From assembly GCA_003558145.1 (NCBI GenBank), contig PWMP01000202.1:1-5154 (forward strand): a DNA stretch of 5,154 nt, given 5' to 3'. Below are positions 1-5,154 of the stretch, one piece after another (the first letter of the stretch is position 1; every line of letters begins with the position of its first letter). The notes below the pieces were generated by a model. It searched no databases. It was given only the letters and a program-made list of their open reading frames with translations, and was not told the origin of the DNA. The stretch is from Elusimicrobiota bacterium (GTDB lineage: Bacteria; CG03; SLGR01; PWQF01). Position numbers and translations under genes: made by a program.

Positions 1-2
1 AA

Positions 3-329
3 ATATATCCTCTCAACAAAGATATGAACTATGACCAATCATCACCGCTTAGCATAAGCATAATGACAACGTCTGAAAAACATTATAAGCCCGCGCAGAA
101 ATTCATAACCCCTTCGCAGCGCAGCGTCAGCTTCGGAGAAAACGCTAAAGAAGTAATTATAACCGATATCAGGGGCCGCACTGTAGCCAGTCTCAAGCGG
201 CAGGACCCGTTCATTGAATGGACTCCTGACAGTGAGGTCCGGGGAAGACTGGAAAGCGGTATTTATATATACCAGCTGACGACAAAAGACGGAGAAATAA
301 AGAACGGGACTATAGTGATAGCAAAATGA
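3..329 (+). CDS. C-terminal end of a surface/secreted protein with FlgD-Ig/T9SS-like tail domain (5' partial)
   Basis: The frame is open back to the window edge with no stop, and the first ATG at 24 lies in sequence with no start signal. The gene therefore most likely begins upstream, and only about 108 residues are visible. The last ~65 residues read as a small beta-sandwich of the FlgD-Ig / gliding-motility C-terminal type. There is a short 'FGENAKEV' strand, then 'IITDIRGRTVASL', a tryptophan-containing strand (IEWTPDSE), 'SGIYIYQLTTKDG', and a final strand 'KNGTIVIAK' ending the protein. In Bacteroidota and several uncultured phyla such domains sit at the extreme C-terminus of large exported proteins and can act as type IX secretion or attachment signals. 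The nature of the missing N-terminal part cannot be told. The TGA overlaps the ATG of the barrel gene downstream (ATGA, 326-329), so the two are probably translationally coupled. Domain-type assignment is fairly secure; the secretion role is inference. Confidence 0.72.
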   Translation: MYPLNKDMNYDQSSPLSISIMTTSEKHYKPAQKFITPSQRSVSFGENAKEVIITDIRGRTVASLKRQDPFIEWTPDSEVRGRLESGIYIYQLTTKDGEIKNGTIVIAK

Positions 330-1255
330 ATACGCTTAAAAAAGAGCTCATTGTCTTGTCGCTGCTGGCGTTAGCGTGCGCGGGGGTATCGCATGCGGCC
401 TTTCTCAGCCCTCTGCCCGGAAGCAGGGCGGCAGGCAAAGGAGGGGCCTTTGCAGCGGGAGCGGATGATGCTTCCGCCGCCGCCTGGAACCCCGCTCGCC
501 TGGCTTCCCTGAGCCAAATCGAAGTGATGGCGGAATACCACAAACCTTTTGCCGGGCTCGACGGTGTAAACCTAGCAAACGGCTATGCGTCCATTGTTTA
601 CCCGGGATGGGACTTGGGGACTGTGGGAGCTTCATGGAGTTATTTTTACGGGGACGGTTATTATACGGAAAGTATTTTTATGCTTAGCGCCGCAGAAACG
701 CTTACTGGAAATCTTGATGCTGGAATTAACATTAAATACTTATACAGAGGTTATGACTGGGGCGATCTGGAAGATCCCATTGTAAAAAATGGAGACGGCG
801 CTGGCGCTTTTACTTTTGACTTGGGGGGCTCGTATAAGCATAATTCCCGACTGCGCAGCGGTCTCGTCTTAAGAAACGTTATTGCCGCTGATGTAGGAGT
901 ACGGAAAAGTGACAATGTTCCGTTTGAAGTTTCAGCCGGACTTTCCTTCAATGTCGGTTCAATAGGGGGATTCTCGGAGCTTATACCTGAAATTTCACTT
1001 GATTACAGGGATCAGAGCTGGGGCGATATTGCCGAGAAGATCAATTATTCTCTTGGTGTTGAAGGATGGACTGCCGGAAGGACTTTTGGGCTTCGCTGCG
1101 GAATAAACAGCTTTGAAGCGGCAGTTGGCGGCAGTTACCTGGCTGATATAAGAGGCAGGCTGATAAGGTTTGACTACACTGCTCTTTTTCCGTTTACCGA
1201 GATTGTATCGCATGCCGGCCATCACAGGTTTTCCGTCTCAATTAAAAATTTCTGA
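326..1255 (+). CDS. PorV/UPF0164-like outer-membrane beta-barrel protein
   Basis: The 309-residue product starts with a clear signal peptide: Lys5-Lys6, a hydrophobic stretch to about residue 21, and a signal peptidase I-type site after SHA (residues 22-24). The mature N-terminus carries 'GSRAAGKGGAFAAGADDASAAAWNPARLA' spread over residues 32-59. This resembles the 'G-A-x-DDA-A-x-x-W/F-NPA-x-L' block of PorV/PorQ, UPF0164 and FadL-like barrels. The rest is alternating Gly/aromatic beta-strand sequence (for example around residues 85-150 and 240-300) with no long hydrophobic helix. It ends in a terminal Phe (…SVSIKNF), as expected of a BAM-recognised outer-membrane barrel. PorV is the outer-membrane shuttle of type IX secretion; whether this relative does that or merely anchors a partner is unknown. 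The start overlaps the stop of the upstream gene by ATGA, and no strong ribosome binding site is seen, which fits coupling. A barrel at the outer membrane is well supported; the family name is moderately sure. Confidence 0.75.
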   Translation: MNTLKKELIVLSLLALACAGVSHAAFLSPLPGSRAAGKGGAFAAGADDASAAAWNPARLASLSQIEVMAEYHKPFAGLDGVNLANGYASIVYPGWDLGTVGASWSYFYGDGYYTESIFMLSAAETLTGNLDAGINIKYLYRGYDWGDLEDPIVKNGDGAGAFTFDLGGSYKHNSRLRSGLVLRNVIAADVGVRKSDNVPFEVSAGLSFNVGSIGGFSELIPEISLDYRDQSWGDIAEKINYSLGVEGWTAGRTFGLRCGINSFEAAVGGSYLADIRGRLIRFDYTALFPFTEIVSHAGHHRFSVSIKNF

Positions 1256-1274
1256 CTCACCTCTTTGTAAAAAA

Positions 1275-1303
1275 TTGACATTTACATAAAAAATCAGTAG
1301 ATT
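1275..1303 (+). promoter_or_regulatory. Sigma70-like promoter candidate for the M50-trpS-scpAB-pheA run
   Basis: A perfect -35 TTGACA lies at 1275-1280, followed by a 17-base spacer and TAGATT at 1298-1303 (4 of 6 matches to TATAAT). It sits in the only intergenic gap of the window. Transcription would start near 1310, almost on the ATG at 1312. The very AT-rich context makes chance matches to the -10 easy, so only the -35 and the spacing carry weight. Confidence 0.4.
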
Positions 1304-1311
1304 TTATCAGT

Positions 1312-2016
1312 ATGCAGTACTACAGAATATTATACCAGAGCATGGTTGTTCCGCTGTCTCTTTTAATGGGGGAGTTTATTCATCTTCTGCCTTTATGGAT
1401 AGTATTGTTTTTCTTTTCGGTCGTGATGCATGAAGTGGCGCACGGATACGTGGCTTTGAGGTGCGGCGACGACACTGCAAGTTTAATGGGCAGGTTAACG
1501 CTCAATCCTATACCCCATATTGACCCGGTAGGAACAATACTTCTTCCGCTTATGCTTATTGTTTTAAGGGCAGGAATTATATTCGGGTGGGCAAAACCTG
1601 TTCCGATAAACCCTTATAATTTCTATAATTACAGGCAGGGTATGATAAAAGTATCTCTGTCGGGCGTCCTGACAAATTTTATCATAGCTGCAGTGCTGGC
1701 TGCCTTTGTATACCTGTTCAACCTTACCGGTTTTCATGAAACGACCGCCGGTGCCAATTTAATAATTCTGTTTACGGCAACTGCTTCCATAAATATAATA
1801 CTTGGAATTTTCAATCTTGTCCCAATACCGCCCCTGGACGGTTCTAATTTTCTAAGCGTAATGCTTCCGGATAACCTTGCCAGGTTCTACGAAAGTATAA
1901 AACCTTACGGTTTCTTTATTATTATTATTCTTTTTATGCTTGGTATCCTGGGCTCTATAATACTATTTTTCGGTAATATCCTGTACCGCCTGATGTTTAT
2001 GGGACTTCCGCTTTAA
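1312..2016 (+). CDS. Site-2 protease-type membrane zinc metallopeptidase (M50 family)
   Basis: A 234-residue polytopic membrane protein. The zinc-binding HEVAH motif is at residues 40-44, inside the first long hydrophobic segment and followed by 'GYVALRCGDDTA'. The family block 'GRLTLNPIPHIDPVGT' and 'GWAKPVPIN' come next. The distal zinc ligand is in 'PIPPLDG' (Asp176). Further hydrophobic segments lie around 68-92, 115-135, 145-170 and 197-230. This is the short, PDZ-less M50 form common in bacterial genomes and often found beside trpS and scpA/scpB; its substrate is generally unknown. The usual 'GPLSN' in the third membrane segment reads 'GVLTN' here, a mild deviation. The first ~18 residues are longer than in typical relatives, and no ribosome binding site precedes the ATG at 1312; ATGs at 1342 and 1366 are alternative starts without better signals. 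The stop is one base before the trpS start. The family call is very secure, the start is not. Confidence 0.9.
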   Translation: MQYYRILYQSMVVPLSLLMGEFIHLLPLWIVLFFFSVVMHEVAHGYVALRCGDDTASLMGRLTLNPIPHIDPVGTILLPLMLIVLRAGIIFGWAKPVPINPYNFYNYRQGMIKVSLSGVLTNFIIAAVLAAFVYLFNLTGFHETTAGANLIILFTATASINIILGIFNLVPIPPLDGSNFLSVMLPDNLARFYESIKPYGFFIIIILFMLGILGSIILFFGNILYRLMFMGLPL

Positions 2017-2017
2017 A

Positions 2018-2650
2018 ATGACCGCCCGAAAAGTCATATTAAGCGGGATGAGGCCCACGGGAAGGCTGCACCTTGGAAACTACCTGGGCGCGCTTCAAAA
2101 CTGGGTCAGGCTTCAGGACGAATACGAATGCTTTTTTGAGATAGCAGACTGGCACGCTCTTATGAGCGATTACAAAAATCCGAGCGACGTATGGGATTTC
2201 GGTTTAGACATGATGTGCGTATGGCTGGCTGTGGGCCTTGACCCCAAACGATGCGTAATGTTCCGCCAGTCCGATATAGAAGAACATCTCGAGCTCTTTT
2301 TTATTCTCTCAACAATTACACCGCTCGGATGGCTGCAGAGATGCCCGACATACAAAGAAGCTCTTGAAAATATGAAGGAAAGCGAGGATATTAGAAATTA
2401 TTCCTTCCTCGGCTACCCCGCGCTGCAGGCGGCTGATATTGCCCTCTACAGGGCTAATTTTGTACCAGTTGGAGTTGACCAGCTTCCCCACCTTGAATTT
2501 ACGAGGGAACTGGTCAGAAGGTTTAATAATCTCTACGAAACTGACATTATGGTTGAACCGAATGAAATTTTAAATAAGGTCGATAAGCTTTCCGGAACGG
2601 ATGGCCGTAAAATGTCAAAAAGCTACGGCAATACTATATACCTGACATAA
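2018..2650 (+). CDS. trpS: Tryptophanyl-tRNA synthetase, catalytic (N-terminal) part, ended early by an in-frame TAA
   Basis: Encodes the class I synthetase that charges tRNA-Trp with tryptophan in the cytoplasm. The 210 residues before the stop contain the complete Rossmann catalytic fold. 'SGMRPTG' (9-15) leads into the HIGH-equivalent HLGN (18-21). 'FEIADWHAL', 'YPALQAADIALY' and 'PVGVDQLPHLEFTRELVRRFN' form the tryptophan and ATP pocket, and the KMSKS loop is at 198-202. The reading frame stops eight residues after KMSKS, whereas the family is about 330 residues long. The same frame continues beyond the TAA to 3010 as recognisable TrpRS sequence. The 'GMRPTG' form resembles the Thermotoga-type enzyme. 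The start lies one base after the protease stop and has only a weak upstream GGGA, so coupling is likely. A protein ending here would lack the C-terminal helical, anticodon-recognising part and would probably not work alone. Confidence 0.88.
   Translation: MTARKVILSGMRPTGRLHLGNYLGALQNWVRLQDEYECFFEIADWHALMSDYKNPSDVWDFGLDMMCVWLAVGLDPKRCVMFRQSDIEEHLELFFILSTITPLGWLQRCPTYKEALENMKESEDIRNYSFLGYPALQAADIALYRANFVPVGVDQLPHLEFTRELVRRFNNLYETDIMVEPNEILNKVDKLSGTDGRKMSKSYGNTIYLT
2648..2650 (+). other. trpS: In-frame premature stop codon (TAA) inside trpS
   Basis: Counting from the ATG at 2018, codon 211 is TAA. The following codons (GAA GAA AAA GAC ATT …) stay in frame, run through the ATG at 2684 and end at TGA 3008-3010. 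Read as one frame, 2018-3010 gives 330 positions, the normal TrpRS length, with the stop falling in the variable acidic linker where relatives carry something like 'SDSPEEI'. One base change from GAA, TCA, CAA or AAA would create it. No indel is needed, because conserved sequence is in the same frame on both sides. TAA is also the terminal stop of the protease gene (2014-2016) and scpA (3750-3752), so it is not evidently reassigned. Confidence 0.9.
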
Positions 2651-2683
2651 GAAGAAAAAGACATTAAGAAAAAAATAAACTCA

Positions 2684-3010
2684 ATGGTTACCGACCCCGC
2701 GCGTATTCATCCCACTGACGAAGGCCATCCGGAAGTATGTACCGTATTCAGCTATCAGTGTATATTTTCCGAAGAAAAGAAGGCTGAAATCGAAAAAAAA
2801 TGCAGAGAAGGCAAAATGGGCTGTGTGGAATGCAAGAAAATGCTGCATGAAAAACTTTCCGGATTAATTACTCCTATCAGGGATAAGTACAAGGATTTAA
2901 AGAAAAATCCGGAAAAAGTTAATAAAATACTTGAAGATGGAAACCGGCGGGCTTCAGATCAGGCTTCCAGTAATTTGGCAGCCTTTAAAAAAGAAATGGG
3001 ATATGGCTGA
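2684..3010 (+). CDS. trpS: Tryptophanyl-tRNA synthetase, C-terminal part with [4Fe-4S]-type cysteine motif (downstream fragment of trpS)
   Basis: Continues the trpS frame after the premature TAA; the conserved sequence resumes directly at 2651. From the ATG at 2684 there are 108 residues, starting with the family block 'MVTDPARIHPTD'. Four cysteines (19, 40, 47 and 50 of this fragment; 241, 262, 269 and 272 of the whole frame) are spaced C-x20-C-x6-C-x2-C, the last two in 'GCVECKK'. This closely resembles the C-x22-C-x6-C-x2-C motif that holds a [4Fe-4S] cluster near the anticodon-binding region of Thermotoga maritima TrpRS. The tail 'LITPIRDKY…NPEKVNKIL…' is the usual C-terminal helical end. 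No ribosome binding site precedes 2684, and restart 33 bases after the TAA is not well supported, so this is better read as the second half of a broken or mis-sequenced gene than as an independent one. The last 8 bases overlap the start of scpA. Confidence 0.75.
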   Translation: MVTDPARIHPTDEGHPEVCTVFSYQCIFSEEKKAEIEKKCREGKMGCVECKKMLHEKLSGLITPIRDKYKDLKKNPEKVNKILEDGNRRASDQASSNLAAFKKEMGYG

Positions 3011-3752
3011 ACTGCAACCAAAAAATGACAATTCTTCCCGAAATGAAATTTTTGAAGGGTGGCGTGTAGAACTTGAGACTTTTGAAGGCCCCCTGGACCT
3101 TCTTCTGCATTTAATCAGGAAAAAGAACCTTGATATATACGATATTCCAATTGCTGAAATTACCGAGGAATATCTTAGATACATAGATCTAATACATCAT
3201 CTTGATATAGACCGTGCCGGGGAATTTCTTGAAATGGCTTCTTACCTTATGAGAATGAAGTCAAAAATGCTTCTTCCAGTCGAGGCGACGGAGGAGGACG
3301 GAGAAGAATCCGCAGAAGAAATGAAAAGGCGCCTTATTGAACGGCTTAGCGAATACAGAAAATTTAAGCAATCCACGGAATTCTTTCGCTCTCGGGAGGA
3401 ACAATTTGACGGCATAGTAGGCCTCAACCAGTATCCGGTAAACGAGTTTGGACACGAGGTTGAAGCTACATTATTTGATCTTGTAGACGCCTTTCAAAAG
3501 CTTATTGACAGGGCAACAAAGGAAGTTAAGGATATTATATCCGAAGAAATATCCGTGGCCGAAAAAATCAGAGATATCCTTTCTGCCGTTGAAAAAGAAA
3601 AAAGTATAAAGATTCAGGACCTGACCGGGGAAAGACCTTCGGTAATGGAGCTTATAGCTCTGCTGCTGGGTGTACTTGAGCTTGTAAAATCCTCCCAGAT
3701 CAGGGCTGTTCAGAAACGTAGATTTGGAAATATATATATAGAGAAAAGATAA
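3003..3752 (+). CDS. scpA: Segregation and condensation protein A (ScpA kleisin)
   Basis: Kleisin subunit of the bacterial SMC-ScpA-ScpB condensin, which bridges the SMC head domains during chromosome compaction and segregation. The N-terminal hallmark 'FEGPLDLLLHLI' (27-38) is followed by 'IYDIPIAEITEEYL', 'EFLEMASYLMRMKSKMLLP' (SMC-neck-binding helices), a charged linker rich in Glu (about 98-130), and a C-terminal winged helix (about 210-249) with 'ELIALLLGVLELVK' and 'FGNIYI'. The ATG at 3003 is chosen because the frame upstream of it (an ATG at 2931 gives 24 more residues) only reads the trpS 3' end out of frame. The 249-residue product is then normal for the family. It overlaps trpS by 8 bases with only a weak purine stretch as ribosome binding site, so translation is probably coupled to trpS; the premature stop in trpS could therefore matter for scpA expression. 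Confidence 0.93.
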   Translation: MAELQPKNDNSSRNEIFEGWRVELETFEGPLDLLLHLIRKKNLDIYDIPIAEITEEYLRYIDLIHHLDIDRAGEFLEMASYLMRMKSKMLLPVEATEEDGEESAEEMKRRLIERLSEYRKFKQSTEFFRSREEQFDGIVGLNQYPVNEFGHEVEATLFDLVDAFQKLIDRATKEVKDIISEEISVAEKIRDILSAVEKEKSIKIQDLTGERPSVMELIALLLGVLELVKSSQIRAVQKRRFGNIYIEKR

Positions 3753-4364
3753 GTGGAAAAATCAGAAATTAAAAATATCGTTGAATGCCTTCTTTTTGTT
3801 TCTTCAAAGCCGTTAAAGCCGGATAAGCTGGCCAAAATTGCCGAAGCATCAATAAACGAGATTGAAGAGACCCTGCAGGAGATAAGCCTTGAGTATTCTT
3901 CCGGAAACCGTCCTGTTTTTATACAGGAAGTTGCCGGAGGGGTGAGAATAGCTTCACGTCAGAAATACGGACCATACGTAAAAAAACTCTTTGAAGGGCG
4001 CTTAACGTATAATTTGTCAACGGCTGCTCTTGAAACTCTTGCTATTATTGCCTACAGGCAGCCGGTAACAATGCAAGATATAGAACAGATAAGAGGTGTT
4101 TCCTCTTCCGGTGTTGTAAGGGGGCTTCTGGAAAAACGCCTTGTTAAACTGGCAGGGAGAAAAGAAGCTCTGGGCAGGCCTATTCTTTACAGGACAAGTG
4201 AAGAGTTCCTGGAATATTTCGGCCTCCAGTCCCTTTCTGATATTCCACCCCTTGAAGAACTTGGTATAGAAGAAGAAGTTGAAGAGCTGGCAGCTGACCG
4301 GCAAGAAGAAGAAAGTCATGCGGAGGTTGCTGAAAAAGATGAAAGAAATACGCAAAAAAATTGA
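3753..4364 (+). CDS. scpB: Segregation and condensation protein B (ScpB)
   Basis: Partner of ScpA in the SMC condensin; ScpB dimers bind the central linker of the kleisin. The start is a GTG directly after the scpA TAA with no base between, preceded by 'GAGAAAAG', a modest ribosome binding site; the product begins 'MEKSEIKNIVECLLFVSSKPL', typical of the family. Two winged-helix domains are visible, roughly residues 1-80 and 88-158. The second holds the signature 'LETLAIIAYRQPVT' (93-106), 'IRGVSSSGVVRGLLEK' and 'GRPILYRTSEEFLEYFGL' (141-158). Residues 168 to 203 form a Glu-rich, probably disordered tail of a kind common in ScpB. Its last 26 bases overlap pheA, so the tail sequence is partly constrained by the next start. 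scpA and scpB are in the same frame, separated only by the stop codon. Confidence 0.94.
   Translation: MEKSEIKNIVECLLFVSSKPLKPDKLAKIAEASINEIEETLQEISLEYSSGNRPVFIQEVAGGVRIASRQKYGPYVKKLFEGRLTYNLSTAALETLAIIAYRQPVTMQDIEQIRGVSSSGVVRGLLEKRLVKLAGRKEALGRPILYRTSEEFLEYFGLQSLSDIPPLEELGIEEEVEELAADRQEEESHAEVAEKDERNTQKN
4322..4326 (+). promoter_or_regulatory. Ribosome binding site of pheA (GGAGG, inside scpB)
   Basis: GGAGG at 4322-4326 lies 12 bases before the ATG at 4339, slightly long but the strongest Shine-Dalgarno match next to any start in the window. It argues for 4339 over the in-frame ATG at 4318, which lies before the motif and would add seven basic or hydrophobic residues not typical of the family. 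Confidence 0.55.
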
Positions 4365-5154
4365 TGACCTAGATATTAAACTGGCTGATCTGCTCGATAT
4401 CCGGGCGGATCTGGTGAGGGAAATAGGCAAGTTAAAAAAAGATTCCGGCGAACCTATTTTTGCGCCTGGGAGGGAAAAAAAGATTATAGATAAGATAGTA
4501 TCGGCGGCAGATACCGAAAATGGACTTCCGGCACGCGCAAAGATAAAAATTTTCAGTGAAATAATGGCTGCCAGCCGCGCCCTGCAAAAGGAACTGAAAA
4601 TAAGTTTCCTCGGCCCTGAGGCCACTTTTACACATCAGGCTGCCGTACAGCAGTTCTCTGACTACTGCAGCTATGTTCCCGCTTCTACCATAAGGGGGGT
4701 TTTCAGAGAAGTGGCAAACACAAGAGCCGACTACGGCGTAGTGCCTGTCGAAAATTCAAGCGAAGGAATAGTATCTCATACTCTTGATATGTTTTTTGAT
4801 TCCGATTGTAAAATATGCGCGGAAATGCTTATGAAAATATCTCACAACTTACTATCTAAGGAAAAGGGTTTGAAAGAAATAAAAAAGGTTTATTCCAAGG
4901 ACCAGGCGCTCTCTCAGTGCAGTATGTGGCTTGAAGAAAATCTTCCCAACGCTTCTTATATTGAAGTTTCTTCTACTGCCGAAGCCGCCAAAAAAGCTGC
5001 TTCAGAAAAGAACACGGCAGCTATTGCGTCATTAGCGGCAAAAGATGTTTACGGACTTGAGGTACTTGAAAAAAATATTGAAGACGCCGCCAAGAATATA
5101 ACGCGTTTCTTTGTCATAGGCAGAGATTTTACTCCTCCTTCAGGAGATGATAAG
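4339..5154 (+). CDS. pheA: Bifunctional chorismate mutase / prephenate dehydratase (P-protein), 3' partial
   Basis: Makes phenylpyruvate from chorismate through prephenate, the committed route to phenylalanine. The 272 visible residues run off the window end. Residues 1-84 are an AroQ chorismate mutase. Arg5, Arg22, Lys33, Glu46, Ser79 and Gln83 match E. coli active-site Arg11, Arg28, Lys39, Glu52, Ser84 and Gln88. The position of E. coli Asp48 is Ala42, which varies in the family. The dehydratase domain starts at about 88 with 'ISFLGPEATFTHQAA', continues with 'YGVVPVENSSEGIVSHTLDMF', and has the catalytic N-I-T-R-F at 253-257. The C-terminal ACT domain, which binds Phe for feedback control, would lie beyond the window edge. 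The start overlaps the scpB end by 26 bases and has GGAGG upstream. It shares the run with trpS, another aromatic amino acid gene, though I see no attenuator or Trp/Phe leader. Confidence 0.94.
   Translation, partial: MKEIRKKIDDLDIKLADLLDIRADLVREIGKLKKDSGEPIFAPGREKKIIDKIVSAADTENGLPARAKIKIFSEIMAASRALQKELKISFLGPEATFTHQAAVQQFSDYCSYVPASTIRGVFREVANTRADYGVVPVENSSEGIVSHTLDMFFDSDCKICAEMLMKISHNLLSKEKGLKEIKKVYSKDQALSQCSMWLEENLPNASYIEVSSTAEAAKKAASEKNTAAIASLAAKDVYGLEVLEKNIEDAAKNITRFFVIGRDFTPPSGDDK

Noticed and set aside
368..388. Lipoprotein lipobox (L-A-C at residues 16-18) in the barrel protein
   Set aside because: The -3 position is Ala, and a better signal peptidase I site (SHA) follows at residues 22-24. 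The rest of the protein is a barrel with a terminal Phe.
1256..1274. Rho-independent terminator after the barrel gene
   Set aside because: No GC-rich stem precedes the short A/T runs on either strand.
1368..1374. GGGGGAG as a ribosome binding site for a later M50 start
   Set aside because: No ATG, GTG or TTG lies at suitable distance in frame; it simply encodes Gly-Glu.
1917..1937. TTA/ATT trinucleotide run
   Set aside because: It encodes an isoleucine-rich membrane segment of the M50 protein; too short to call a repeat locus.
2648..2650. UAA reassigned to an amino acid in this organism, or selenocysteine/pyrrolysine recoding
   Set aside because: TAA ends the M50 gene and scpA at expected lengths. 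Selenocysteine uses UGA and pyrrolysine uses UAG, so neither fits.
2648..2683. Frameshift in the A-rich stretch as explanation of the broken trpS
   Set aside because: Conserved TrpRS sequence is in the same frame before and after, so no net indel is present; only the TAA codon itself breaks the frame.
2931..3002. Upstream ATG extending scpA by 24 residues
   Set aside because: The extra residues are an out-of-frame reading of the conserved trpS 3' end. The ATG at 3003 gives a normal-length ScpA.
4017..4625. 202-residue open frame on the minus strand, and a second one at 4432-4635
   Set aside because: They lie entirely opposite scpB and pheA, whose family motifs are unmistakable. The minus-strand products are Ser/Phe-rich shadow translations of Glu/Lys-rich genes with no recognisable domain.

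Overview
The window is a gene-dense stretch in which every supported gene reads on the + strand. It holds the 3' end of a surface-protein gene, an outer-membrane barrel gene, and then a compact run of M50 peptidase, trpS, scpA, scpB and pheA. The signal-peptide barrel ending in a terminal Phe implies a diderm (outer-membrane) bacterium. The FlgD-Ig/T9SS-like C-terminal domain next to a PorV/UPF0164-like barrel, moderate G+C, and a 'GMRPTG' TrpRS carrying Fe-S cysteines recall lineages such as Elusimicrobiota, Omnitrophota or related uncultured phyla. That taxonomic placement is inference and is weak.

Region 1 (1-1255): the C-terminal domain of a truncated secreted or surface protein overlaps, by ATGA, the start of a 309-residue outer-membrane barrel of the PorV/UPF0164 type. 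The coupling suggests the two products work together at the cell surface, possibly as cargo and secretion or attachment partner.

Region 2 (1256-1311): a 56-base gap with a sigma70-like promoter candidate (TTGACA, 17-base spacer, TAGATT) reading into the next gene. No convincing terminator is visible for the upstream pair.

Region 3 (1312-5154): a probable housekeeping operon. It encodes a membrane-embedded zinc site-2-type protease, tryptophanyl-tRNA synthetase, the condensin partners ScpA and ScpB, and a bifunctional chorismate mutase/prephenate dehydratase (PheA, cut by the window end). Genes abut or overlap: 1 base between the protease gene and trpS, an 8-base overlap trpS/scpA, 0 bases scpA/scpB, and a 26-base overlap scpB/pheA.

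The most striking feature is an in-frame TAA at 2648-2650 in trpS. It lies just after the KMSKS loop, with perfectly conserved TrpRS sequence continuing in the same frame to 3010. The catalytic core is thus separated from a C-terminal part that carries a four-cysteine [4Fe-4S]-type motif. A single nonsense substitution or sequence error is the simplest reading. I did not find a clearly new biological system here; the trpS interruption and the surface-protein/barrel pair are the items worth checking.
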